Source of the DNA: a bacterium
GTDB lineage: Bacteria > Bacillota_A > Clostridia > Lachnospirales > Lachnospiraceae
Assembly: GCA_004562915.1 (NCBI GenBank)
Contig: SFQZ01000041.1
Span: 1-24,673, forward strand
DNA: 24,673 nt
Reading direction: 5' to 3'
Shown here: positions 14,584-22,686 of the stretch, piece after piece
Position numbering within the stretch: position 1 is the stretch's first letter
Layout of the letters: every line of letters starts with the position of its first letter
Translations under genes and position numbers: made by a program
The notes under the pieces: generated by a model
The model's input: only the letters and a program-made list of their open reading frames with translations
Told to the model about the DNA's origin: nothing
Databases searched by the model: none

Positions 14584-15294
14584 TTACGCCTCCTTATCCA
14601 CTTGCATCCGTTCTGTCACCTGGAAAAACAGTTCATCCAGGTTTTTTCCCTCTGACTCGCAGCGATCATAAGAAGCAATCAAAGAACCTTTTTCCATCAC
14701 AAACACCATATCCCACAGTTCCTTTACCATTTCCAGCATATGTGTACTGATCAGAACGGTAGTACCTCTTGCTTTTAGTTCAAGAATTACCTCTTTCAGT
14801 TCTTTTATGGCTTTCGGATCAAGACCAACCATCGGCTCGTCCAGAAGCATCACCCGTGGATGAATCAACAGTGCACAGCAGATGCTGACTTTCTGCATCA
14901 TTCCTTTTGACAGTTCATCTCCCAGTTTCTCTCTTTTATCCCAAAGTTCAAACCGTTCCAAAATAGCCTGGATTTCCTGTTCTGAAATATCCAACCGGTA
15001 GGCTCTTCGGATAAATTCCATATGTTCCGCAACCGTAAGTGCCTGATACATAGCGGGAATCTCCGGAACATAGGCGAAAACTTTCCTGGCTTCCCTGTCT
15101 CTGGAATCCATCCCATGGATTCTGATCTGTCCTGTAAACTTTAACAAACCTGCGATACTTTTTATAATAGTAGATTTTCCGGCCCCATTGGGTCCCAGCA
15201 GCACTCCGATCATTCCATCCGGTACAGTAAAAGAGACCTCTTTTACTGCAAGTGTTGATCCATAATTTTTGTTGACGTTTCTAAGTTCCAGCAT
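14584..15294 (-). CDS. ABC transporter ATP-binding protein
   Basis: A 236-residue ABC ATPase and energy partner of the downstream permease. Walker A is GPNGAGKST at 34-42, the signature LSKGM is at 129-133, Walker B is VMLLDEP at 149-155, the D-loop is GLDP and the H-loop is STH at 184-186. The residue usually Gln in the Q-loop appears as Glu in VPEIPAMY (~78-85), which is common in this exporter subfamily. The start has AAGGAGG 8 nt upstream. It is transcribed from the promoter at 15397-15425 through a leader that contains a terminator-like hairpin. Confidence 0.95.
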   Translation of the reverse strand: MLELRNVNKNYGSTLAVKEVSFTVPDGMIGVLLGPNGAGKSTIIKSIAGLLKFTGQIRIHGMDSRDREARKVFAYVPEIPAMYQALTVAEHMEFIRRAYRLDISEQEIQAILERFELWDKREKLGDELSKGMMQKVSICCALLIHPRVMLLDEPMVGLDPKAIKELKEVILELKARGTTVLISTHMLEMVKELWDMVFVMEKGSLIASYDRCESEGKNLDELFFQVTERMQVDKEA

Positions 15295-15327
15295 CCTATG
15301 TCCTCCTTCGTCTTTCTTTCAACAAAG

Positions 15328-15370
15328 TAAAAAACTTCCCCAAGGGAAAATAAAAAATCCCCGGGGAAGT
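15328..15370 (-). terminator. intrinsic terminator, possibly an attenuator of the ABC operon
   Basis: On the minus strand ACTTCCCC (15370-15363) pairs with GGGGAAGT (15341-15334), followed by TTTTTT. It can end the pheST-phosphatase transcript, but it lies downstream of the promoter at 15397-15425 and upstream of the ABC ATPase, so it also lies in that operon's leader. GGAAAAT upstream (15382-15376) can pair with ATTTTCC in the loop (15353-15347), a pairing that crosses the terminator stem. Confidence 0.75.
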
Positions 15371-15396
15371 CTTACATTTTCCAAATCATCACCTTC

Positions 15397-15425
15397 AGTA
15401 TATAATACACCCTATTGCGTGACAA
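15397..15425 (-). promoter_or_regulatory. sigma-A promoter of the ABC exporter operon
   Basis: On the minus strand TTGTCA (15425-15420), a 17-nt spacer and TATACT (15402-15397) lie ~100 nt upstream of the ATPase start. Confidence 0.75.
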
Positions 15426-15470
15426 TTCGTTCTTCTTATATTTTTTCTTACATTTTTCTAAAGAAGTATT

Positions 15471-16124
15471 TCACTCACTGGACTCTACGCCGTAAAAATC
15501 CACCAGTTCATTCGGATCGTAATAGATCTTATCCTCTGCCACCAGCGTACTCTCTCCATCCTTCACTTCCACAATACTTACTCCGCAGTTTGGGGGCACA
15601 TGACCTCGCCAAAAATCTTCTTTGTTTTCGTAAATCTGGTTCAGAAGTGCTCTGCAGGAGCAACCGTGTGCGGCTATCAGAATCGTCTTCTCCTGATAAT
15701 CCGGGTTATGTATCAGTTCCTGATAGAATTCTCCGGTACGATCGAGAACCTGACGAATCGTCTCACCGCCGACCGGCGGATGATAATGAAAAGGATTCAT
15801 GAAAAAATCCTGAAAATCTTTCGATGGAATCTGGTAATTATCTCTGCGGCAACATAATCCTTCCCATTCTCCGAAAGTGATTTCTTCCAGTCTGGCATCC
15901 TCAAGAATCGGAACTTTCCTGTCACCCAGAACCAGCTCTGCTGTCTGACGGGCTCTCTTTAGCGGACTGGTGATTGCCAGATCAAAAGGGATGTCCGCCA
16001 TCCCCCGGGCAGTTACCCGGGCAAGGCGGATTCCATTTTCATTTAATTCTATATCTGCTCTTCCCTGAAGACGTCCCTCTGTATTCCAAACGGTCTCTCC
16101 ATGACGAATGATATAAAGTTTCAT
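15471..16124 (-). CDS. histidine phosphatase family protein (phosphoglycerate-mutase-like)
   Basis: A 217-residue member of the histidine phosphatase superfamily. IIRHGETVWN carries the catalytic His (RHG at 7-9), TSPLKRARQTAE the second Arg (about 52-63), LEEITFGEWEGL the acid region (79-90) and LIAAHGCSCRALL the second His (H153). The length fits small-molecule phosphatases (CobC, GpmB-like) better than true cofactor-dependent glycolytic mutase, so a phosphatase is more likely than a mutase. It lies 14 nt after pheT with TTGGAGAT as ribosome-binding site and probably shares the T-box-controlled transcript. Its substrate is unknown. Confidence 0.9.
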   Translation of the reverse strand: MKLYIIRHGETVWNTEGRLQGRADIELNENGIRLARVTARGMADIPFDLAITSPLKRARQTAELVLGDRKVPILEDARLEEITFGEWEGLCCRRDNYQIPSKDFQDFFMNPFHYHPPVGGETIRQVLDRTGEFYQELIHNPDYQEKTILIAAHGCSCRALLNQIYENKEDFWRGHVPPNCGVSIVEVKDGESTLVAEDKIYYDPNELVDFYGVESSE

Positions 16125-16138
16125 GTTATTATCTCCAA

Positions 16139-18556
16139 TTACTTTCTAAGCTCAATGCCCATGCTTTCCAATCCGTTCAGGATTTTCTTCATTGCACCTG
16201 TTACTTCTGCCTCTTCCAGTGTCTTTTCTTTGGAACGGAAGGTAATGGAATATGCTACAGATTTGTAACCTTCCTGAATCTGGCTTCCTTCATAGATATC
16301 AAACAATTCATAGTTCTCCAGAATCTTTCCGCCTCTCTGTGCGATCATATGTTCAATCTCACCTACCAGCACGGATTTCGGAACTACCATGGAGATATCT
16401 CTGTTTACTGCAGGATATTTTGCAATTCCTTCGAATTTGCGGTCAAAGGTTGCATGTTCCACTACCTTAAGAATATCAAGAACAGCGATATAAGCTCTTG
16501 CTCCGATACCATAAGTATCCGCAACAACCGGATGAACTTCACCCAGATAACCAATTTCGTCGCCTTCATAAGTGATCAGAGCCTGACGTCCCGGATGAAG
16601 GAATGCTTTTCCTGCTTTCGGATTATAATCGGTTTTCTTATGCATTCCCACCTGATCAAAGAATTCTTCAATTACACCTTTCATATCGAAGAAATCTCCA
16701 TCACCATACATTCCCAGAGTAAACATCATACGTTCTTCCGGAAGTTCTGTAAGCGGAAGTTCTTTTGGAAGATAAACATTTCCCAGTTCGTACAGACGTA
16801 CATTTTTATTTCTTCTGTTATAATTGGTTGCCAAAGATGTCAACATTCCATTCAAGGAAATGGTACGCATAATACTGAAATCTTCGCCCAATGGGTTAGA
16901 AATAACAATTGCCTGACGCTGAGGATCATCTGCAGGAATCAAAAGTTTATCATAAACCTTAGGGCTTTCAAAAGAATAACAGTAACCTTGTGAGAAACCA
17001 CAGTATTCAGCCACATCTCTTGCCACTTCTTCGATTCTCAGTTTGAATGGAAGCTTTCCTGTAGTAGCTTCACCACTGGGAAGTGTGGTAGGAATATTGT
17101 CATAACCATAGAATCTTGCAATTTCCTCTGCAATATCTGCTGTGCGGAAAACGTCGTGACGGAATGTAGGAGCAACGATTTCATTGGTTTCTGCGTCATA
17201 TGCCAGTTCTACTTTTGCCAGATACTCAAGCATTTGTTCTTTGGAAATATCTGTTCCCAAAAGATCATTGATTTTTTCAGGTTCAAAAGGAACTCTCACC
17301 GGTTCTTTTTTCTTTGTATATACATCTACCATGCCGCCTACTACTTCACCGGCACCCAGTTCTTCCATCAGCTGGCAGGCACGATTAATTGCTGCCTGTG
17401 CGTTGTTGGGGTCAAGTCCTTTTTCAAACTTACCGGACGCATCTGTACGGAGACCGATTCTCTTGGATGAAAGACGAATATTGGGGCCATCGAAGCAGGC
17501 TGCCTCAAAAAGGACTGTCTGTACCTTATCTGTAATCATGGAGTTTTCACCGCCCATGATACCGGCAATACCTACGGCTTTTTCACCATCACAGATCATC
17601 AGAACATTTTCATCCATAGTACGTTCCTGACCATCCAGAGTCACAAATTTCTCATCGTGAGATGCACGGCGAACTACAATCTGATGATCCGCAATTGTAT
17701 CCAGATCATACGCATGCATCGGCTGACCATATTCTTCCATTACATAGTTTGTGATATCAACCAGATTGTTGATGGGACGAATGCCATTTGCCGCCAGACA
17801 TCTCTGCATCCATTTCGGAGATGGTCCAATCTTTACATTTTTTACAACTCTCGCACAGTAACGCGGACACAGATCGGTGTCTTCCACAGTTACTTTGATA
17901 TAATCTTCTGCTTTTTCCTCATTACCTGTTTCTTTCACAACAGGAGAAACAAATTTTTTTCCGAAGGTTGCGGCAGCTTCTCTTGCAATACCGAGAACGC
18001 TGTAACAGTCTACACGGTTTGAAGTAATCTCATACTCAAAGATCACATCATCCAGACCCAATGCTTTGATAGCACTCTCTCCCACAACTGCATTTTCCGG
18101 GAAAATATAGATACCGTATTCCGGTGCTTCCGGATACATTTCTTTTGTAGAACCCAATTCCTCGATAGAGCACATCATACCGAAAGATTCCACACCACGA
18201 AGCTTTCCGGCCTTGATCTTAATTCCGCCCGGTGTTTTCTTTCCGTCATGTCCCCCTGCTACACGTCCACCCGGCAGTACAACGGGAACCTTATCTCCCT
18301 CTTTTACATTCGGTGCACCTGTAACAATCTGAATCACTTCATTTCCTACATTTACCTGACAAATAATCAGTTTATCCGCATCCGGATGTCTCTCAATTTT
18401 CTCAATCTGTCCGATTACAATATTTTCCAGATCCGCATCCAGTTTTTCAAATCCTTCAACCTTTGTTCCAGACAGTGTCATTGCATCTGTATATTCCTGT
18501 GCAGTCACATCCAGATCAGGAACAAACATTTTAATCCATGATAATGATGTATTCAT
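16139..18556 (-). CDS. pheT: phenylalanine-tRNA ligase beta subunit
   Basis: The beta subunit of the alpha2-beta2 PheRS, 805 residues, the bacterial full-length form. Domains in order are an N-terminal region MNTSLSWIKMFVPDLDVT, a tRNA-binding OB domain (IVIGQIEKIERHPDADKLIICQVNVG, ~45-72), the B3/B4 editing domain (NLVDITNYVMEEYGQPMHAYD, around 265), the B5 domain, the catalytic-like core (NPLGEDFSIMRTISLNGML) and a C-terminal ferredoxin-fold anticodon-binding domain of ~95 residues (FEGIAKYPAVNRDISMVV onward). It follows pheS by 13 nt. It charges tRNA-Phe together with PheS. Confidence 0.98.
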   Translation of the reverse strand: MNTSLSWIKMFVPDLDVTAQEYTDAMTLSGTKVEGFEKLDADLENIVIGQIEKIERHPDADKLIICQVNVGNEVIQIVTGAPNVKEGDKVPVVLPGGRVAGGHDGKKTPGGIKIKAGKLRGVESFGMMCSIEELGSTKEMYPEAPEYGIYIFPENAVVGESAIKALGLDDVIFEYEITSNRVDCYSVLGIAREAAATFGKKFVSPVVKETGNEEKAEDYIKVTVEDTDLCPRYCARVVKNVKIGPSPKWMQRCLAANGIRPINNLVDITNYVMEEYGQPMHAYDLDTIADHQIVVRRASHDEKFVTLDGQERTMDENVLMICDGEKAVGIAGIMGGENSMITDKVQTVLFEAACFDGPNIRLSSKRIGLRTDASGKFEKGLDPNNAQAAINRACQLMEELGAGEVVGGMVDVYTKKKEPVRVPFEPEKINDLLGTDISKEQMLEYLAKVELAYDAETNEIVAPTFRHDVFRTADIAEEIARFYGYDNIPTTLPSGEATTGKLPFKLRIEEVARDVAEYCGFSQGYCYSFESPKVYDKLLIPADDPQRQAIVISNPLGEDFSIMRTISLNGMLTSLATNYNRRNKNVRLYELGNVYLPKELPLTELPEERMMFTLGMYGDGDFFDMKGVIEEFFDQVGMHKKTDYNPKAGKAFLHPGRQALITYEGDEIGYLGEVHPVVADTYGIGARAYIAVLDILKVVEHATFDRKFEGIAKYPAVNRDISMVVPKSVLVGEIEHMIAQRGGKILENYELFDIYEGSQIQEGYKSVAYSITFRSKEKTLEEAEVTGAMKKILNGLESMGIELRK

Positions 18557-18569
18557 AATTTTCTTCCTC

Positions 18570-19601
18570 CTAGAACTGTTTTAAGAATCTGTAATCATTT
18601 TCGTACAGAAGACGCATATCATCGATCTCATATTTCAAAAGAGCGATACGTTCCAGACCTACACCAAATGCAAATCCGGTATACTCATTCGGGTCAATGC
18701 CGCACATTTCCAATACATGCGGATGTACCATTCCGCATCCAAGAATCTCGATCCAGCCACTTCCTTTACAGAAGCGGCATCCACTTCCGCCGCATTTGAA
18801 GCAGGAAACGTCAACTTCCGCACTAGGCTCTGTAAATGGGAAATGATGAGGACGGAATTTTGTCTTTGTTTCCGGTCCGAACAGTTCTTTAGCAAATTCT
18901 TCCAGAGTTCCCTTAAGGTCAGCAAATGTAATATGTTTGTCAATAACCAGACCTTCGATCTGATGGAAAGATGGAGAATGGGTAGCATCCACTTCATCAG
19001 AACGGAACACACGTCCCGGTGCGATCATACGGATCGGCAGCTTTCCTTTCTCCATGGTTCTTGCCTGTACCGGTGATGTCTGAGAACGCAGCAGGATACT
19101 GTCATTGATAAAAAAGGTATCCTGTTCATCTCTGGCCGGATGGTCTTCCGGAATATTCAGTTTTGTAAAGTTATAATCCGCATATTCTACTTCCGGTCCT
19201 TCTACGACTTCATAACCCATGCCGATAAAGATTCGTTCTACTTCTTCCAGGGCAATCGTATTTGGATGACGATGTCCCACATTTGCCTTCTTTGCAGGAA
19301 GAGTAACGTCAATAGTCTCAGATGCAAGCTTTGCTTCTCTTAACTCATCCTCCAGACGTTTTTTAGTTTCTTCCATCATAGCTTCAATCTTTGCTCTTGC
19401 ATCATTCACCATCTGTCCTACCTGCGGACGATCCTCTGGTGCAACATCCTTCATACTTTTGAGAACGGAAGTAAGCTGGCCTTTCTTCCCCAGGAAATTC
19501 ACTCTTACATCATTCAGTTTGTCCAGAGCATCGGACTGCTCAATTCTCTTGGAAGCTTCGTCCAGAATCGCCTGCAAGGTTTCTTTAATGCTGTTATTCA
19601 T
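18570..19601 (-). CDS. pheS: phenylalanine-tRNA ligase alpha subunit
   Basis: The catalytic alpha subunit, 343 residues. It has an N-terminal coiled-coil (~1-90) for tRNA contact, then class II core motifs GYEVVEGPEVEYADYNFTKLNIPEDHPARD (~131-160), RSQTSPVQAR, RVFRSDEVDATHSPSFHQIEG and the ATP-binding FAFGVGLERIALLKY. A CFKCGGSGCRFCKGSG segment (~250) is a Cys-rich insert frequent in clostridial PheS and may bind zinc. The ribosome-binding site AAAGGAG lies 8 nt upstream. It is preceded by a T-box leader with a Phe specifier, so expression should rise when charged tRNA-Phe is scarce. Confidence 0.98.
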   Translation of the reverse strand: MNNSIKETLQAILDEASKRIEQSDALDKLNDVRVNFLGKKGQLTSVLKSMKDVAPEDRPQVGQMVNDARAKIEAMMEETKKRLEDELREAKLASETIDVTLPAKKANVGHRHPNTIALEEVERIFIGMGYEVVEGPEVEYADYNFTKLNIPEDHPARDEQDTFFINDSILLRSQTSPVQARTMEKGKLPIRMIAPGRVFRSDEVDATHSPSFHQIEGLVIDKHITFADLKGTLEEFAKELFGPETKTKFRPHHFPFTEPSAEVDVSCFKCGGSGCRFCKGSGWIEILGCGMVHPHVLEMCGIDPNEYTGFAFGVGLERIALLKYEIDDMRLLYENDYRFLKQF

Positions 19602-19716
19602 GACTTTTCTCCTTTTTTCATTATTTATGGTACCTGCTTAAGTTTCGTAAACGATAAATAGACTCCTGCCCGGAGGGCTTTTTATACGATAGGGATTAAA
19701 AAGCTGCCTATAACTA

Positions 19717-19968
19717 TAAAAAGCCTCATCCCTGAAAGGGACGAGGCCATAAACTCGCGATACCACCCAATTTCCCGAATGTATCTTCTACATCCGGACA
19801 CTCCTTATGACTTAACGCGTCTTCACGTCATCCCTTACTGAATTCAGGGACGCAGCTCCAGTGGGAATCTCAACATACATCTGAACTCAAAAGGGCTTTC
19901 AGCCGGTGACCCTCTCTCTCTGATAGAAAATGTATGTCTACTGACACTTTCTCAGCTTTTTTCTGTCA
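19717..19968 (-). promoter_or_regulatory. T-box leader (tRNA-Phe) of pheST
   Basis: The T-box core TGGGTGGTATCGCGAG is at 19769-19754 on the minus strand. It is followed by a terminator stem GCCTCGTCCC / GGGATGAGGC (19747-19723) and TTTTT. Stem I starts near the transcription start with GGTGACAG-type pairing and holds a candidate specifier TTC (Phe; 19885-19883, in GAGTTCAGATG). An AG-bulge-like GAGAGAGAGG lies at ~19922-19911. This is the known riboswitch class in which uncharged tRNA pairs with specifier and T-box bulge to prevent termination. The remaining ~115 nt to pheS contain a further small hairpin (GCCC/GGGC near 19669) of unclear role. Confidence 0.92.
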
Positions 19969-19974
19969 CCGTAT

Positions 19975-20003
19975 ATTCTAAGCATATTTTTTCTTTATGT
20001 CAA
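19975..20003 (-). promoter_or_regulatory. sigma-A promoter of the pheST operon
   Basis: On the minus strand perfect TTGACA (20003-19998), a 17-nt spacer and TAGAAT (19980-19975), placed just before the T-box. It starts only 30 nt after the YihY stop codon. Confidence 0.85.
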
Positions 20004-20032
20004 GGATTTTTTCTGTATGTTTCTGCCAATTA

Positions 20033-20962
20033 TCATTCTGAATAATTCTCTTCCTCTTTCTCTTCTTCCTCTTCTTTGTCATCTCTCATGCCGCCTACCA
20101 GTTCTCTGTATTCCAGTCGGATCTTTTCACTGGCCATCTCATGGACACGCTGGATTTTCTCCTCAAAATACGCATTAATTTCCGCACCGATCAACATAAT
20201 ATACATACAAAAATACAGCCACAAAAGAATAAGAACAATCGTCGTCAGACTTCCATACATGTTGGAAAAGCCGTTTGATATATCCAGATACAGAGAAAAT
20301 CCCAACGAAAACAAGGACCAGGCTACCGCTGAAACTACTGCACCCGGAATCTGATTGCGGACACTTGCTTTTCTGTTGGGAAGGAACTTAAAGACCATCA
20401 GAAAAATAAGTACCAAAACCAATAATGTAATACCGGTTCTCATCCCAATAATATATGCCGTAACACGAGCCAAAACAGGAATATATTTTGTGAGCAATTT
20501 CTGAATCGTATTACCAAAAACCAGAAGCAACAGACTGCCGATCACCGCAAAAATAAATAACAGCGTATAAAATGCTGATCGTATCCTCATGATAACATAG
20601 TTTCGTGTTTCTTCTACATGGTAAATAGCATTAACTCCGTTTGTAAGAGCCATGACTCCTTTTCCGGCACTCCACAATGCGAACAGTGCAGAAACCGGTA
20701 CTACTGCTGTCGATTTTCCGTAAACCTCCTGGATGATACTCAGCAAAAATGTTCTGAAATCGCCATTTTCCGGAAGAATTGTCAAAAGAACATTTGTCAC
20801 CATATTCTGAGTGACAGGAGTATATTGTATCATTGTCAACAAAAGAAGCAAAAACGGAATAAAGGAAAGCAAAATAAAATAAGCGGCCTGTGCAGCGAAA
20901 GCCCCTACATGATCACTATTCAAACGCTTCATAAAACTACGCACGATTTTTAAATATTTCAT
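20033..20962 (-). CDS. YihY/BrkB family inner-membrane protein
   Basis: A 309-residue integral membrane protein with six predicted membrane segments. Family hallmarks are DHVGAFAAQAAYFILLSFIPFLLLL (residues ~17-41), the middle LFALWSAGKGVMALTNGVNAIYHVEE (~87-112) and IPGAVVSAVAWSLFSLGFSLYLDISNGFSNMYGSLTTIVLILLWLYFCMYIMLIGAEINAYFE near residues 203-265. The cytoplasmic C-terminus is a run of Glu/Lys (EEEEEKEEE). The family was once mis-called ribonuclease BN; its function remains unknown (the BrkB name comes from serum-resistance work in Bordetella). The ribosome-binding site is AAAGGAAA. It has its own promoter (21008-21036). Confidence 0.93.
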   Translation of the reverse strand: MKYLKIVRSFMKRLNSDHVGAFAAQAAYFILLSFIPFLLLLLTMIQYTPVTQNMVTNVLLTILPENGDFRTFLLSIIQEVYGKSTAVVPVSALFALWSAGKGVMALTNGVNAIYHVEETRNYVIMRIRSAFYTLLFIFAVIGSLLLLVFGNTIQKLLTKYIPVLARVTAYIIGMRTGITLLVLVLIFLMVFKFLPNRKASVRNQIPGAVVSAVAWSLFSLGFSLYLDISNGFSNMYGSLTTIVLILLWLYFCMYIMLIGAEINAYFEEKIQRVHEMASEKIRLEYRELVGGMRDDKEEEEEKEEENYSE

Positions 20963-21007
20963 CCTGTATTTCCTTTCCCTAAAACTTCCCCATTCCAGTT
21001 TCTCTCT

Positions 21008-21036
21008 ATCATACTATTTTTTGTAGTTTCTTGCAA
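21008..21036 (-). promoter_or_regulatory. promoter of the YihY gene
   Basis: On the minus strand TTGCAA (21036-21031), a 17-nt spacer and TATGAT (21013-21008), ~45 nt before the start codon. Confidence 0.65.
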
Positions 21037-21069
21037 GTATTCCTGTTATTTTGCATGAGACTGCGAATC

Positions 21070-22569
21070 CTACTGAGCAGGTAAGTCATTTTGCAGGGTA
21101 TAGTTTTTATAAAATACAGAAAGAATCTGCTGCCAGTTCAGTCCTTCAAGTGCCAGATACTTTGCACCATTCTGACTCATTCCCACACCGTGTCCGTATC
21201 CACCTCCCCGAATATAAAGAACTGATGGTTTCTTGTTTTCAGTTATCGTCTCAAATACTATATACGCACTGGGCAACAATTGCATGGAGGTATTACTGGA
21301 GCCATCCTGAAGTTTTATTGCTTCTTCCCCGGGAGATAAAAATTCACGGATACGATACTCATTGTCAATCACTTCTGAACTTCCACTTCCTGTCAGAATC
21401 AATTGTTTTGCAGCTCCGCCGGATGATCTTTCTCCAATCTCAATCCTTTGCAGCTTTCCGATTCCGGGAAATTTTTCTTCCGTTCTTTGTTCAATCTCCT
21501 CCCATGAAATATTCACTTCCCATCGATACCATGGTTCTTCGCATTCATAATCAAGAGAATTTTTCTCGTATATGATTTTTTCAAACTCGTCATTGCTCAC
21601 GGTCAGCTGAGATACCGATGATTCTGGATAACCAGTGTCCGCCAGTGTCTCCACCGTCTGTCTTGAAACCGAAATGCTTCTCAGATATTCCTTCTCATCG
21701 GTTTCCGACCATACATCACTCGAACTTGTAAAGCCACAGGATGTTGAAAAGAAATATGCCTGTATCGGCTCTCCCTCACAACACATAATTTTCCCTCTGG
21801 TCTCCTCCACTGCCTGATCGGTGGATTCCTGCCTGGAAATATTATTATACACCTGATATGCTACCGTATCATCCACATCTGCCCCATATTCCTCCAGACT
21901 GTTGCTTTGCATCTGTCTGACAGCATACGTTCTTGCACATACAGCCTGTGCTTTCAGTGCTTCCTGTGGGTATGAAGAGGGCATTTCGCTCGGTACCACA
22001 TATTTCAGATATGTCTCCAGTTCTACCGCATTCACAATATAATATCCGTCCACTCTCCGATGAATTTCCAATACTCCTTCGTAGGAAGGGGAACCCTGAC
22101 TTCTTTCCAGTGACAACACGGTAATCGGAGCATCTGACTTTACAGAAACCACTTCTCCCACAGCAAGAAACGTACTGACATCAAACGGTATATCCGGCGT
22201 GACCATACACGATTTTGCTCCGGTAACTGTAATTTCACCGGAGGACTGTAATATTACCTGCTGCTGCATACATGTGTTCTGATCATTATTCATGAGCAAT
22301 ACTCGAATCGTTTTCTCTGTTTCCGTTTGTCTTGCTTGCCCTACATCATTCATCTGCCCGACTGCATATTCCTGTTCCTTCACCTGCACCTTTGTCTGCA
22401 GATTGTTTTCCACACTTACCTGTTCCGCCTTCATCTGTTCACGTTTCATATTGTATTCCATCTGTTTTTTCAGGCAATATTCCTTATATCCAAAGAACAC
22501 CATAATAACTGCCAACAGTACCGTACTGATTTCCATCCACCGTAAACAGTTCCATTCATTTTTTCTCAT
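21070..22569 (-). CDS. SpoIID/LytB domain protein
   Basis: A 499-residue cell-envelope protein with one N-terminal membrane anchor (EISTVLLAVIMVFFGY, ~13-28) and an extended linker. The SpoIID core includes YVVPSEMPSSYPQEALKAQAVCARTYA (190-216), where E195 corresponds to the proposed catalytic Glu, and the C-terminal GGGYGHGVGMSQNGA (455-469). SpoIID is the lytic transglycosylase of the engulfment machinery in sporulating Firmicutes; LytB is an amidase enhancer. No SpoIIP or SpoIIM gene is next to it, so it may be a SpoIID paralogue for vegetative wall turnover. The first ATG lacks a good ribosome-binding site, and an ATG at residue 12 preceded by GGTGG is an alternative start. Confidence 0.88.
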   Translation of the reverse strand: MRKNEWNCLRWMEISTVLLAVIMVFFGYKEYCLKKQMEYNMKREQMKAEQVSVENNLQTKVQVKEQEYAVGQMNDVGQARQTETEKTIRVLLMNNDQNTCMQQQVILQSSGEITVTGAKSCMVTPDIPFDVSTFLAVGEVVSVKSDAPITVLSLERSQGSPSYEGVLEIHRRVDGYYIVNAVELETYLKYVVPSEMPSSYPQEALKAQAVCARTYAVRQMQSNSLEEYGADVDDTVAYQVYNNISRQESTDQAVEETRGKIMCCEGEPIQAYFFSTSCGFTSSSDVWSETDEKEYLRSISVSRQTVETLADTGYPESSVSQLTVSNDEFEKIIYEKNSLDYECEEPWYRWEVNISWEEIEQRTEEKFPGIGKLQRIEIGERSSGGAAKQLILTGSGSSEVIDNEYRIREFLSPGEEAIKLQDGSSNTSMQLLPSAYIVFETITENKKPSVLYIRGGGYGHGVGMSQNGAKYLALEGLNWQQILSVFYKNYTLQNDLPAQ

Positions 22570-22625
22570 ACCCTAGTATATGTAATTGATTGCCAACTAT
22601 TCTGGAACAATCTTTTTCATATGAC

Positions 22626-22681
22626 AAAAAAATCCGGGTTCTACAAAAAAGCAACTGCCTCCTGCAAATCCGGATTTTTTT
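22626..22681 (-). terminator. terminator of galM (bidirectional)
   Basis: AATCCGG (22631-22637) and CCGGATT (22670-22676) are flanked by A5+ on one side and T6+ on the other, so it can act on both strands. It lies between galM and the SpoIID-like gene and fits the leftward galM transcript best. An inner GCAACTGC/GCAGG region adds pairing. Confidence 0.75.
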
Positions 22682-22686
22682 ATAAT

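Noticed and set aside
15471..16124. Phosphatase as true glycolytic phosphoglycerate mutase
   Set aside because: Length and motif spacing fit the broader phosphatase group; no extended mutase-specific segment is visible.
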